Positions 6,093 through 14,285 are shown, counted from the stretch's first letter. The stretch is DNA of 17,548 bases from a candidate division Zixibacteria bacterium DG_27 (GCA_001302725.1 LIZU01000005.1:1-17548); one strand, 5' to 3'. Notes: generated from the letters alone by a model not told the origin. Numbers and translations are program-made.

Positions 6093-7934
6093 TCATGATT
6101 TCTCTAATGCCTTCTGGGGGTAAGCATCAAGCTCAGTCATCCACTCCTTGAGTTTCCTCACCCTTTCTGATGGTTCCGTGGGGAGCTTGAAGGGGCGACC
6201 GCGCCCGTCTAAGACTATGCCCACCACTCCGCCGGAAAGCTCCAGTTCCCACTTGCTCCCCTTCCCCCTCCCGATGTCGAAGCCTCTCTCGGGGTCCAGC
6301 ACCGCCTCGGCCTTCAAGGGCAGATCCTTCTCATCGGACCCCAGAGGGATCAGTTTTATCTCACCATATCTGAGTTTCCCCTCCGCTATCTGCCCGGTGG
6401 GCAGCTCGATCCGGTATCCGAGCATATCTTTTCCCTCCTTGCCTTCGCCGGCGGGCGCGACGCAGGTTCCCAGATGAATCAGGCAGTCCTTCTTGAAGAC
6501 CTCCACGGCCGCCTGCGGGTGGACTTCAGAAAGTACGCCCAGCTGCGGCATCATGAAAATAGAGTCGACCGCCAAACGGGTAACCCCCTCCGGAAGGAAG
6601 CCGTCTATGAGCATCATCGCCGCCTGTTGGCGCCGGGGGGCGTGAGACAAAACCCCTCCACTGCCGATCAGCATATCCAGGGACATCATATTCACCAGGG
6701 TCTGACCGGAGACGGTCTGCTCGAAAGCATCGGCAATGGTTCTTTGCTGCTGGATGCCCTTGAGCACCGTGGCAAAGGATTTATGCTGGATGAAAGCCAA
6801 CCTCAAAGCCTCCTTGGCAATGGCCTGTTCGAAGATCAACTCCTCCAACATCTGCGGGATGGTGGTGGGTCGAATCATCTTGTTTTTGATCCGATTTCTC
6901 AAGTCCCGCTCGTCCATATCGAAGGGAACCCACCTCATCACGTTGGGAAGACCGGTCTCCGCGAAGACGTTGGAGACCGAGTAGCTCATCCCCAGATTGG
7001 CAGATACGGTGCGATTGAATACACCCTGGAAAACCGAGAAAATGTCGGTGGTGGCACCTCCGATATCGACTCCCACCACTTCGATCCCCTCCTCGTCGGC
7101 GATCCGTTTCATGATCATTCCCACCGCCCCAGGGGTGGGCATAATGGGAGCATCAGTCCAGGTCAACAGCTTGCGGTAGCCGGGGGCCTGGGCCATAACA
7201 TGTTCCATGAAGAGATCGTGGATCTTCTCCCTGGCAGGGAGGAGATTCTCCCGCTCCAGGACCGGGCGGATATTCTCCACTATGTCTAAGGAGACCTTGC
7301 CATCGAGGGTTTCCTTGATGGCCTTGCGGGCCTCGATGTTACCGGCATATATGACCGGCAGCTGGTATCCAGTTCCCAGGCGAGGTTTGGGATCTGCAGC
7401 GGAAATCAGCTCTCCCAGCTCGACCACGTGGGTGGTGGTGCCGCCGTCAATCCCTCCGGAGAGGAGAATCATGTCCGGTCTTAGGTAACGGATGCGCTCG
7501 ATCTGCTGGTGCGGGAGTCTCTTGTCGTTGGAGGCGATAACATCCATGACGATGGCGCCGGCGCCCAGGGCGGCTCGTTCGGCGCTTTCGGCGGTCATGG
7601 AGCGAACCACGCCCGCCACCATCATCTGAAGGCCTCCCCCGGCGGAGGAGGTCGAGATGTAGATATCGCTTCCGACATTGCTGCTGGTGGGTTTGATGAT
7701 CTTCCCGCTTTCGTCCAGGAGCTTCCTGCCGGAGAGCTCCTCCACCTCCCCGACGGCGTTCAACACCCCCATGGTGACATCCTCGGAAGGCGCCTCGACG
7801 GTTGTCGGAGCCTCCCCTCTGACGATGAGACGGTATTCGCCGTCCCGTTTCTCGATCAGAATCGCCTTCGTGGTGGTGGAACCGCAATCGGTTGCCAGGA
7901 TTACGTTAATATCTTCAGGTTTTATCTCTTTCAT
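6093..7934 (-). CDS. MutL/GlmL family ASKHA ATPase (B12-mutase-associated), long form
   Basis: A 613-residue protein of the MutL/GlmL family, acetate kinase-Hsp70-actin fold ATPases encoded beside adenosylcobalamin-dependent carbon-skeleton and amino mutases and thought to act as their accessory or reactivating factors. Visible motifs are phosphate-1 ATDCGSTTTKAIL (14-26), LLSGGIDGGTTTHVVEL (157-173), phosphate-2 VVGVDIGGATTDIFSV (286-301) and the adenosine-side MLIGSGGVLSHAP (421-433). It is longer than the clostridial GlmL of about 460 residues, the extra part being a C-terminal beta-rich region (about 480-585). No mutase subunit or B12-binding DxHxxG motif is encoded in this window. Its neighbours are an NYN protein upstream and a glycosyltransferase 67 bases downstream. 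The ATG follows AGAGG. The family call is secure; the partner is unknown. Confidence 0.9.
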   Translation of the reverse strand: MKEIKPEDINVILATDCGSTTTKAILIEKRDGEYRLIVRGEAPTTVEAPSEDVTMGVLNAVGEVEELSGRKLLDESGKIIKPTSSNVGSDIYISTSSAGGGLQMMVAGVVRSMTAESAERAALGAGAIVMDVIASNDKRLPHQQIERIRYLRPDMILLSGGIDGGTTTHVVELGELISAADPKPRLGTGYQLPVIYAGNIEARKAIKETLDGKVSLDIVENIRPVLERENLLPAREKIHDLFMEHVMAQAPGYRKLLTWTDAPIMPTPGAVGMIMKRIADEEGIEVVGVDIGGATTDIFSVFQGVFNRTVSANLGMSYSVSNVFAETGLPNVMRWVPFDMDERDLRNRIKNKMIRPTTIPQMLEELIFEQAIAKEALRLAFIQHKSFATVLKGIQQQRTIADAFEQTVSGQTLVNMMSLDMLIGSGGVLSHAPRRQQAAMMLIDGFLPEGVTRLAVDSIFMMPQLGVLSEVHPQAAVEVFKKDCLIHLGTCVAPAGEGKEGKDMLGYRIELPTGQIAEGKLRYGEIKLIPLGSDEKDLPLKAEAVLDPERGFDIGRGKGSKWELELSGGVVGIVLDGRGRPFKLPTEPSERVRKLKEWMTELDAYPQKALEKS

Positions 7935-8071
7935 ATACTGCCTCTGGAGGATATCTTCCTCACCTCAAGTTCAATTCATATCTCACAAAGCTCCGCAGCA
8001 GGCTCGCTCCGAAAGCAAGGTTCACCTACTGAAAGCACCCTCGCCCCCATCTTTCAAACCGAAGGCCGGCA

Positions 8072-8086
8072 GCAGGACCCTCCTGC
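8072..8086 (-). terminator. Hairpin after the NYN gene
   Basis: GCAGGA-GGG-TCCTGC is a perfect 6-bp stem with a 3-base loop, 10 bases after the NYN stop codon, in the 162-base gap before MutL. There is no U-tract. It may attenuate read-through into MutL or stabilise an mRNA end. Confidence 0.35.
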
Positions 8087-8096
8087 CACAAAAGCT

Positions 8097-8909
8097 CTAT
8101 GCAGATCCGCTTCTGTCTTCGTCCTCCTTGTTCCGGGGAGCCGAACTCTCCTCCGAGCTTTCGCGCTCACTCTCCGCCGGCGAAGAAGATTCCTCCCCCC
8201 CCTCCCCTCCCTCCCCCGGACTTCCAGTGAAAGTGTACGATTCTCGGGGAGTGGAAGGCCCTTGGCTTGGTGTCTGGGAACCGCCGCCCTCCGATGGTGA
8301 GTAATAAGGCGAGTAAGTCCTCTCCCCACCCGGCCGACTTGGCGAACCGTAATCGTTGCGGTAAGTGCGAGTGTAGTCTGGTTCCTCCACCCGGCGCGGT
8401 CTGGTTCTGATCTTCTCGAAGTGGCCTCGCATCTCTCTTAAGTTGACGAAGTGGTGCCCGACCGCGTTTCTCAACTCCAGGGCGGTCATGGTGTCGACCG
8501 CCACCACGACTACCTTCTTGCCCCGGCTCCGCAAGAGTTCCACGGCGCGTTCGAAATCGCCATCCCCGGAAAAAAGTATAGCAGTATCATAGTGATTGAT
8601 GGTGTTGAACATATCGATGACGATTTCGACGTCGAGGTTGGATTTGACCACCTCTCGGCCGGTCTTGCGGTCCCACATGCTTTTTATCTTTTTGATGCGG
8701 ACGGTGAAACCCATCCTCATCAAGGCCTTGAAGAAATCCTCCCGCTCGGAACCGAAGTCCCCATCGTAGCCGGTGTAATAGAAGGCGTTAACCAGCTCAT
8801 TGCCTTTGGTGAAATACTGCAGGATCTTGTTGTACTCGAAATGCCATCCCAGCTCTCTTTGAGAATAGAACATGTTGGAGCCGTCGACAAATATTGACAC
8901 TTTCTCCAT
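8097..8909 (-). CDS. NYN (LabA/DUF88-like) PIN-fold putative ribonuclease with disordered tail
   Basis: A 270-residue protein. Residues 1 to about 165 form an NYN domain, a PIN-like fold found in RNA-processing nucleases. The acidic metal-binding set is in place: Asp9 (IFVDGSNMF), Asp93 and Asp99 (NLDVEIVIDMF), and Asp116/Asp118 (FSGDGDFE). The domain is therefore likely catalytically competent, though many bacterial LabA-like proteins have no proven substrate. Residues about 170-270 are low-complexity: first Arg/Tyr/Pro/Ser-rich, then Gly/Glu and Ser/Glu-rich with a charged end, and predicted to be disordered. This tail accounts for over a third of the protein and is unusual for the family. 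The ATG follows a strong GGAGGT. It lies 137 bases after a small-gene trio and 162 bases before MutL. Cytoplasmic. Confidence 0.9.
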   Translation of the reverse strand: MEKVSIFVDGSNMFYSQRELGWHFEYNKILQYFTKGNELVNAFYYTGYDGDFGSEREDFFKALMRMGFTVRIKKIKSMWDRKTGREVVKSNLDVEIVIDMFNTINHYDTAILFSGDGDFERAVELLRSRGKKVVVVAVDTMTALELRNAVGHHFVNLREMRGHFEKIRTRPRRVEEPDYTRTYRNDYGSPSRPGGERTYSPYYSPSEGGGSQTPSQGPSTPRESYTFTGSPGEGGEGGEESSSPAESERESSEESSAPRNKEDEDRSGSA

Positions 8910-9046
8910 TTTACCCTACCTCCGGTAACTCAGACATTAGCTTCGCCGGTTTCATAGTCTTTCAGTTTATCCCTTATGATCCCTCCTTTCTTATCTCTCT
9001 TCTGATTGTGATGAGTGATTCAAGAAGTTACCTGGATTTCCAAAGA

Positions 9047-9454
9047 TCACTCCCTTCCCAGGAGTCTCTTGAACGAGAAACTCCTCTTTTCTGTTCTCCG
9101 CATAAGCTTAGCCTCCTTCTTTCTCCTTTTCTCCTCCTCGTACGCTTCGGCGTCGAACTTCTCAATCCTCTGGAGCAACCTTTCGACGTTCTCCCTTCTC
9201 TCCATCATCTGTTGAAACTCATTATACTCTGGAAGGTTGAACAGAGCGTGCACGAACGGCTCGAAGAAGACCATCACCTGGCTGCCGAGGTAACTTAAGG
9301 GCTTGACCGATTCTAAGAACATGATCGCCGGCACCGCCATCTTCCACTGCACCACCTTCGTGGAGATCTTGTCTAACATCTCCTCCTGCTTGGGGGTAAG
9401 GGCCTCCTCTATCTCTTTTTTGTCGCTGCCGAAGAAGAACGGTCCTTTAAGCAT
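9047..9454 (-). CDS. Hypothetical protein with amphipathic segment and coiled-coil tail
   Basis: A 135-residue protein I do not recognise. Residues 20-50 look helical (TPKQEEMLDKISTKVVQWKM), residues 40-73 are hydrophobic (AVPAIMFLESVKPLSYLGSQ, then VMVFFEPFVHALF), possibly a membrane-associating hairpin or a helix packing on its upstream neighbour. Residues about 80-120 are strongly charged and heptad-like (MMERRENVERLLQRIEKF ... EEEKRRKKEAKLMRR), likely coiled coil. There is no signal peptide. Its ATG overlaps the stop of the preceding membrane protein by 8 bases (ATGCTTAA), indicating translational coupling and a shared function. This gene is the last of a three-gene packed set ahead of the NYN gene. 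Confidence 0.75.
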   Translation of the reverse strand: MLKGPFFFGSDKKEIEEALTPKQEEMLDKISTKVVQWKMAVPAIMFLESVKPLSYLGSQVMVFFEPFVHALFNLPEYNEFQQMMERRENVERLLQRIEKFDAEAYEEEKRRKKEAKLMRRTEKRSFSFKRLLGRE

Positions 9455-9857
9455 CCTCTTTTTCCATTTTCTCTTTTATAAAGCCCAGAACCTCCTCTTT
9501 GTTCCCTTCGAAGCGTATGTAAACCCCCCGGAACGATTCCAGCCGGGAGGGACGCGGGAACGGACTCAAGAGCACCCCATTTTTGTCGGGGTAATAGCTT
9601 CGATAGGAAGTCCAGCTTTTCTCCATAGAGCGGAAGACATAATTGACCTTCACTTTGTCCTCAGTCAACTCATACCTGGTTGGGAGGTAGAACGGAGACA
9701 GCGAACCCAACATTATGACGACCGACAGCACCAAAAAAAGCACGCTGCTTGTGGTAATATATACAACTGCCCACAGAATCACAAGAAAAACTGAGACCAA
9801 AACTGAGTTGCGGAGGTTCCTGGTAACCGGATGTGAGACCCAGCTTAACGTCTCCAT
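9447..9857 (-). CDS. Small membrane protein with PH-like C-terminal domain
   Basis: A 136-residue protein with two adjacent hydrophobic helices (about 18-37 and 38-56), followed by a soluble beta-rich part (YELTEDKVKVNYVFRSMEKS at 62-81, GVYIRFEGNKEEVLGFIKEK at 111-130). This layout, helical hairpin then a small beta domain ending in a helix, resembles bacterial PH-domain membrane proteins; the assignment is by pattern only. It starts 3 bases after the previous gene's stop, with GGAGA inside that gene's end, and overlaps the next start by 8 bases, so all three are translated together. Function is unknown; it is probably the membrane anchor of the trio. Confidence 0.78.
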   Translation of the reverse strand: METLSWVSHPVTRNLRNSVLVSVFLVILWAVVYITTSSVLFLVLSVVIMLGSLSPFYLPTRYELTEDKVKVNYVFRSMEKSWTSYRSYYPDKNGVLLSPFPRPSRLESFRGVYIRFEGNKEEVLGFIKEKMEKEDA

Positions 9858-9860
9858 CGA

Positions 9861-10151
9861 TTATTTCTCCGCCGAAGGCCTGCCCGAGGCAGACGAGGGT
9901 GGATCCGACTCCCTCGGAGCTCCCGTCTGTTCCTCGAACTCCTTCTCGTCCTTGTATCTCTCCTGTCTGACCTTGTTCAAGAGTTCCCAGAACTCTTTGG
10001 GGTCGATGATCTTTTTTTCGACCAGGAGACGAACCAGGGTCTCCTGAGCCAGATTGGTGGATAAGACCAACTCCTCGTAGCTCACCTCTTTGACAGTCTC
10101 CCCCATGACGACCTTGAGGAGTGGCCTTTTGCCTTCAGTTTCGCCTGACAT
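9861..10151 (-). CDS. Small hypothetical helical protein
   Basis: A 96-residue cytoplasmic-type protein with no recognised domain. After a short beta-like start (PLLKVVMGETVKEVSYEEL), residues about 25-75 are helical and contain LAQETLVRLLVEKKIIDPKE and FWELLNKVRQERYKDEKEFE, which resembles a small helical binding module. The last 20 residues are Pro/Ser-rich and disordered. The start has a good AGAAGGA site. It is the first of three packed genes: the next begins 3 bases after its stop. The 143 bases upstream contain no promoter I can defend, only the hairpin after the preceding operon. Confidence 0.75.
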   Translation of the reverse strand: MSGETEGKRPLLKVVMGETVKEVSYEELVLSTNLAQETLVRLLVEKKIIDPKEFWELLNKVRQERYKDEKEFEEQTGAPRESDPPSSASGRPSAEK

Positions 10152-10279
10152 GGTCTTCCTTCTAAATTGACCTTCTTTTGAGAACTACCCCGAGGCCCGC
10201 AAACATCACCTTCTGGTTATGACTTCTGAGTTGCCCTAGTTCAGTTGGACCTCCATGTAAATAGGTTCTCCCCTAATGC

Positions 10280-10296
10280 GAGGTCGTGGTGACCTC
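10280..10296 (-). terminator. Hairpin overlapping the stop of the TPR/binding-protein gene
   Basis: GAGGTC-ACCAC-GACCTC is a perfect 6-bp stem with a 5-base loop that overlaps the TGA at 10295-10297. No U-tract follows. It lies at the 3' end of the long ribosomal operon. Confidence 0.4.
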
Positions 10297-12139
10297 ATTT
10301 CAACTTCTGACAGCTATTTCCCTGGATTCGATATATCCCCATCCCCTGGTTTTCCCCGGTGGTCTTGTCGAAGCGAATCTTGCCGGTGACGCCGCTGTAA
10401 CTGGAGGTCTTCTTCAAATATTCGTTCACCTTCTCGGGCACGACGGCTCCCGATGCAAATGCCTTCAAGAGAAGCTTCGCACAATCGTACGACAGGGTCG
10501 CCACCCAGTCGGGACTCTCCCCGTATTCCTGCCTGTATTTCTTGGAGAAAGAGAACCACCGGGAATCGTTCTCGTCCTCAATGAAATGACAACAGAAAAC
10601 GGCGTCTTGAACATAATTCCTCGAGGGCCTCAAAGCCTCCAGATCGCTGAACCCCTCCAGGCCCAAAAGTTGAGTCTTGATGATTGAGAAGGCCACCTGA
10701 GGGGCGATGAGGTTTATATCCTCCGGATAACCGACGATAAAAACCCCCCCCAAATAGACCGGCCACTCCTCCGGTGGCAGGGTATCTCCCTTATCGTCGA
10801 AGAAGATGGAGCTGTCCAGCTCTCCGGTTTCCCACATGGTTTTGGTTTTGTCTATCAGCATTTCGCGAATCTGGCCCAACGGTTCTTTGAAGTCGGTCTG
10901 TCCCGGAGCATAATAGAGGTCTTTGAGGACTTTCCCTCCTGACTTTTCTACCTCCTCTTTGAAAACAATCGACACCTTAGGTCCGTGGGAATCATCGGGA
11001 ACCAGAGTGGCAAACTCCTTGATCATAAGAGAGCGAAGCGCATAGGAGGCCAACTCTCTGGCCATGCTCTCAGAGCTGGGGGAAAGCTGGTAGACGTAAT
11101 CGCTCAAGGCGGAGATGCCCGCTTCGGAGGCGGTGGGGGTGATGAGGGGGAAGCGGTAACAGTCGGCATTGACCGCGGCTCCCACCGCGGTCTCACTTCT
11201 TAAAGGTCCAATGATGGCCGCCACCTCGTCCTCCTCCACCAACCCTCTCACGGCAAGGGCGGCAGCCACCGCCTCTCCTCTGGTATCCTCGATTGCCAAC
11301 TCCACCCCCTCAAGCTCAGGGTTGGACTCATCGGCAAGTGCCAATCTTATCCCCCTGACCATGCTGTTGCCGTAATCCGCAAAGGCTCCAGAGAGCGGTG
11401 CCAGCACTCCCATAACCAGGTGGGTTGAGACCGTCTTTCTTGCAACCTCCAGCAGCTTTTCCGCCTGAGGCCCTTTGACGTCCCCCGGAGAGAGGGCCAA
11501 AAAACGCTCCAGGCTCCTTAGCGCCCGTCGCGGCTGCCCGGCTTCCAACTCTCTTCTACCTTTATGGAAGAAAACCTCCCCCAGAAGCGGGCCTCGATGC
11601 TGCCAGCTTAACCTCTCTAGCTCCTCCAGGGTCAGATATTCTTCCAGAAGGGGCAGAAACGATTGACGGGCACGTTCACGGTCACTCTTTCTTTCGGCCA
11701 GCTCGAAGCCCCGCAGGTAGTGCAGGGTGGACTCCAGGGGTCTGCCTCTCAAAAAGGCGATATCACCTAAGAGAATGTAAGCCACCCCGCGATAGGATGA
11801 TTGGGGGAACTGCTCCAGCAACGCCTTCAATCCCCTCTCGGCGGAGTCGTACTTCCCCAGCCTCAAGCGGCACTTGGAGGCCATTATCATAAAGCCCGTA
11901 TAATGCTTGTCGGTCGGAAAGGTCGCGAGGAGATAATCAAATCCCTCCAGGGCACTCTGATATTCTCCCTGATCGTACAGCTTCACCGCCCGCTTGAAGA
12001 CCTCCTTTGGACTCCCCCCTAAAAAGTCGGAAACCCCCTGAGATAAACAGAGATTGAAAACCAGAAGGCTAATTACAATCGAGATGAAGACAGGGGTCGA
12101 TTTGCGGGAGTGAAACCTTGGACTTCTCAATTCATACAT
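10295..12139 (-). CDS. TPR plus type-1 periplasmic-binding-fold protein, LpoA-like architecture
   Basis: About 614 residues from the ATG at 12139; the frame extends to a TTG at 12199, but that start has no ribosome site and would add 20 residues ahead of the signal. In residue numbers counted from 12199: a hydrophobic export segment at 37-52 (VFISIVISLLVFNLC), TPR-type helical repeats at about 65-255 (AVKLYDQGEYQSALEGFDYL, GQPRRALRSLERFLAL), then a Leu/Ile/Val-binding type-1 periplasmic fold from about 258 (VMGVLAPLSGAFADYGNSMV, AAIIGPLRSETAVGAAV) to the end. TPR followed by this fold is the layout of LpoA, the outer-membrane activator of penicillin-binding proteins, and of related putative activators. 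A Cys is present in the signal region, but the preceding residues do not form a good lipobox. It is the last gene of the ribosomal operon, 85 bases after the nuclease-domain gene. The function is inferred from architecture. Confidence 0.85.
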   Translation of the reverse strand: MYELRSPRFHSRKSTPVFISIVISLLVFNLCLSQGVSDFLGGSPKEVFKRAVKLYDQGEYQSALEGFDYLLATFPTDKHYTGFMIMASKCRLRLGKYDSAERGLKALLEQFPQSSYRGVAYILLGDIAFLRGRPLESTLHYLRGFELAERKSDRERARQSFLPLLEEYLTLEELERLSWQHRGPLLGEVFFHKGRRELEAGQPRRALRSLERFLALSPGDVKGPQAEKLLEVARKTVSTHLVMGVLAPLSGAFADYGNSMVRGIRLALADESNPELEGVELAIEDTRGEAVAAALAVRGLVEEDEVAAIIGPLRSETAVGAAVNADCYRFPLITPTASEAGISALSDYVYQLSPSSESMARELASYALRSLMIKEFATLVPDDSHGPKVSIVFKEEVEKSGGKVLKDLYYAPGQTDFKEPLGQIREMLIDKTKTMWETGELDSSIFFDDKGDTLPPEEWPVYLGGVFIVGYPEDINLIAPQVAFSIIKTQLLGLEGFSDLEALRPSRNYVQDAVFCCHFIEDENDSRWFSFSKKYRQEYGESPDWVATLSYDCAKLLLKAFASGAVVPEKVNEYLKKTSSYSGVTGKIRFDKTTGENQGMGIYRIQGNSCQKLK

Positions 12140-12224
12140 CTTTTGACATATCCGTGGGGGAACCGACCTTCCGCAGCCCTTCAAGGTTTTCGGGCTCAAT
12201 AACGGTAAAAGAGGGGAGCTTCAC

Positions 12225-12719
12225 TTAAAGAGAGTACTTCCCAAAATCCTCGGGATTGATCCGTCTCAATCTGTCTCGCAAGCTTTCGGAATCCGGCAGA
12301 CCGCTTTTCTCCTTTTCTTCCTTGGAGAGGCTGAAGAGGGCGTCGTTGACATAGATGGGGGCCCTGGTCTTCAGAGCCACCGCCAGAGAATCGGAGGGTC
12401 TGGCGTCGATACCGAAGACCTTGCTGTCGACCTCCAGGTATATTTTAGCGTAGAAGGTCGAATCAATTAGATCGGTGACCTCTACCTTCTTGATCTTCCC
12501 CCCCACGGTTTTGATCATCGTGGCAATCAGGTCGTGGGTAAGAGGTCTTTTGGAGGCTAACCCGGAGAGCTCCATGCTTATCGCCCAGGCCTCGAAGTGT
12601 CCTATCCAGATGGGCAGAAGTTTGTCGGAGTCCTCCGGGGAGAGTATCACCACCGGGGAGTTGGTGGAAACATCCAGCGCCAGCCCGTTTATTTTGGCTT
12701 TGACCATTTTCTTCTTCAT
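12225..12719 (-). CDS. Bifunctional nuclease (BFN/DUF151) domain protein
   Basis: A 164-residue single-domain protein of the BFN family (DUF151), named after a plant protein with reported RNase and DNase activity; the biological role of bacterial members is unsettled. Diagnostic stretches are SPVVILSPEDSDKLLPIWIG (21-40), an HDLIATMIKTVGG segment (62-74) and FGIDARPSDSLAVALKTRAP (102-121), followed by IYV. The C-terminal tail of about 30 charged residues is common in the family. Two ATGs (12719 and 12707) could start it; the first is kept because a GGCGGAAG site precedes it. It lies between rplI (119 bases upstream, a space with no clear gene) and the TPR/binding-protein gene. Cytoplasmic. 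Confidence 0.93.
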   Translation of the reverse strand: MKKKMVKAKINGLALDVSTNSPVVILSPEDSDKLLPIWIGHFEAWAISMELSGLASKRPLTHDLIATMIKTVGGKIKKVEVTDLIDSTFYAKIYLEVDSKVFGIDARPSDSLAVALKTRAPIYVNDALFSLSKEEKEKSGLPDSESLRDRLRRINPEDFGKYSL

Positions 12720-12838
12720 AATCTTCCGCCTTAGAGGCTATATCGGCTTTCCAGTAAATCCAATTCTAACAACTCGGTCGGCCCCTCTTTTCCCAGATCA
12801 AGATACGGTCGCTTCCGGTGGCAAGCAAGAGGATTTCG

Positions 12839-13300
12839 CTAAGCCTCCTTTTGAGGTTGCTTTTTGACCACCCACACCTTCAGATTGGCGATCACCTCCG
12901 ATTCCACCTTCACCGGAACGGTGTAGACCCCTAAAGCTTTGAGGGGTTCTTCCAGAAGGATCCGTCGCCGGTCGATCTTAAAGCCCTTCTCGGTTAAAAG
13001 CTCGGCGATGGTGGAGGAGGTCACCGACCCAAAGACCTTGTCCTCCTCGCCGACCAACACTTCTGCGGTGCAGGAGGTCTTCTCCAACTTCTCTTTGACC
13101 CTCTCGGCCTCTCGTTTCTTTTTATTATCGTGCAGCCTCTTCTGTTTTTTCACCTCCTCGATAGCCCGGAGGTTACCGCTTTTGGCCTCGATCGCCAGAT
13201 TCCGTGGCAGAAGATAATTCCTCCCGTAACCGTCTTTGACGGTGATGACGTCGCCGCAGTTGCCCAGGGCGGCAATGTCCTCTTTCAGTATCACTTTCAT
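12839..13300 (-). CDS. rplI: Large-subunit ribosomal protein bL9
   Basis: A 153-residue protein matching bL9 over its full length. The N-terminal rRNA-binding domain carries the family signature GNCGDVITVKDGYGRNYLLP (13-32). It is followed by the long exposed connecting helix (about 41-74, Lys/Arg/Glu-rich) and the C-terminal domain (about 78-147). bL9 binds 23S rRNA at the base of the L1 stalk and helps keep the reading frame. The ATG follows GAGGA. It begins 21 bases after the DUF2232 gene, in the expected S6-S18-(DUF2232)-L9 order. In many bacteria dnaB follows; here a BFN gene does. Confidence 0.98.
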   Translation of the reverse strand: MKVILKEDIAALGNCGDVITVKDGYGRNYLLPRNLAIEAKSGNLRAIEEVKKQKRLHDNKKKREAERVKEKLEKTSCTAEVLVGEEDKVFGSVTSSTIAELLTEKGFKIDRRRILLEEPLKALGVYTVPVKVESEVIANLKVWVVKKQPQKEA

Positions 13301-13321
13301 GTCTGTTCCTCAACCAACAGC

Positions 13322-14248
13322 TCAGGCTGAAACCGCAACTTCACGCCTCAACTTCCTGAAATCGAACCAGGAATCGAAAAGTCCTAGCACTCCCAGCAAG
13401 ATTAAAGATAGCACCTGCCCCAGAAATATCAAGAGGTAAAAAAGGAGTTTGAGGAGTCTGGGGACCTCCAATTTCACCAGAAAGAACTCCGCCACCGAAA
13501 AACCCACGAAGAAATACAGTCCGGCGCTGAAGGCCAGAAGGTTATGACCCACTATCCTCACGCCGGGGTTGTGTAGGAGCGAAAAGATCGCCCCCAAGAG
13601 GACCATCCCCAGGGAGTAATCGCTCAACCTCCAGCGGGAAAAACGGGGGAGGGGCGGGATATGGTAGCCCACCTTTGACCCCAATTTGCAGGAGAGAAAA
13701 TAGGCCACCGTCAGATTGAAGAGGACCGATAGCAACAGAAGCGAGGGCAAAAGCTCCACCAGTATCCTCCCGAAGTCCCTGAGGTCGGAGGTCAGCTCTT
13801 CCAGCAACTCTTGACTCTGCCCCATCTCGGAGGCCTGCAGCGCGAATTCGTCCAGCCACGCCTCTATCGTTAAAGAAACAGAGGTCGAAACCTCGGAATA
13901 GGCAGTCAAAAACAAGCCCACCAGGGCTAACGCCGGGATAAGCCCCCAGAAAATGGCTCGAAAGCCTCCCCGGTGGCGGCGCGCCAGATATCCAATCAGA
14001 AGCGCCGGCAGGCATATTGACAGAAGAAACGTGGTCGACTGAGGCAGACCCTGGAATAGCACAAGTTGGAGAGTCACAAAACCGCCCACCGCCGCTGCCA
14101 GTGCCGGCTGAAAATTGGCGGCCAGAAAAATGAGGCCGGCAGCGCTCAAGATTCCCCAGAGGTAGTTTATCACCAGGAGATTGGAGAGAAAGCCGTAGAG
14201 GAGAACTACCACGGCTGCCACCAGGGCGATTCGGCTCTTAGAACCCAA
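13322..14248 (-). CDS. DUF2232-type polytopic membrane protein
   Basis: A 308-residue integral membrane protein with about eight hydrophobic helices (for example IALVAAVVVLLYGFLSNLLV near the start, and LKLLFYLLIFLGQVLSLILL near the end). A soluble amphipathic insert lies at about 120-160 (EAWLDEFALQASEMGQSQEL). Position between rpsR and rplI, length and topology match the DUF2232 (YybS-like) family, whose role is unknown and which is often carried in this ribosomal cluster. The start is TTG at 14248, preceded by a strong AAAGGAGG with a rather long 11-base spacing; no nearby ATG or GTG is in frame. It is co-transcribed: 37 bases after rpsR and 21 before rplI. Confidence 0.85.
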   Translation of the reverse strand: MGSKSRIALVAAVVVLLYGFLSNLLVINYLWGILSAAGLIFLAANFQPALAAAVGGFVTLQLVLFQGLPQSTTFLLSICLPALLIGYLARRHRGGFRAIFWGLIPALALVGLFLTAYSEVSTSVSLTIEAWLDEFALQASEMGQSQELLEELTSDLRDFGRILVELLPSLLLLSVLFNLTVAYFLSCKLGSKVGYHIPPLPRFSRWRLSDYSLGMVLLGAIFSLLHNPGVRIVGHNLLAFSAGLYFFVGFSVAEFFLVKLEVPRLLKLLFYLLIFLGQVLSLILLGVLGLFDSWFDFRKLRREVAVSA

Positions 14249-14285
14249 ACGGAATCTAACCTCCTTTTGGCCTTAAGAGGTTCAC

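Noticed and set aside
6474..8300. Long plus-strand open frames of 271 and 263 codons
   Set aside because: They are opposite MutL and the NYN gene and show antisense-type composition with no domain; they are by-products of GC-rich codon usage.
8930..8977. Possible tiny peptide after AAAGGAGGG upstream of the NYN gene
   Set aside because: The frame after this Shine-Dalgarno-like sequence would need an ATA start and encodes about 15 residues; no accepted start codon is present.
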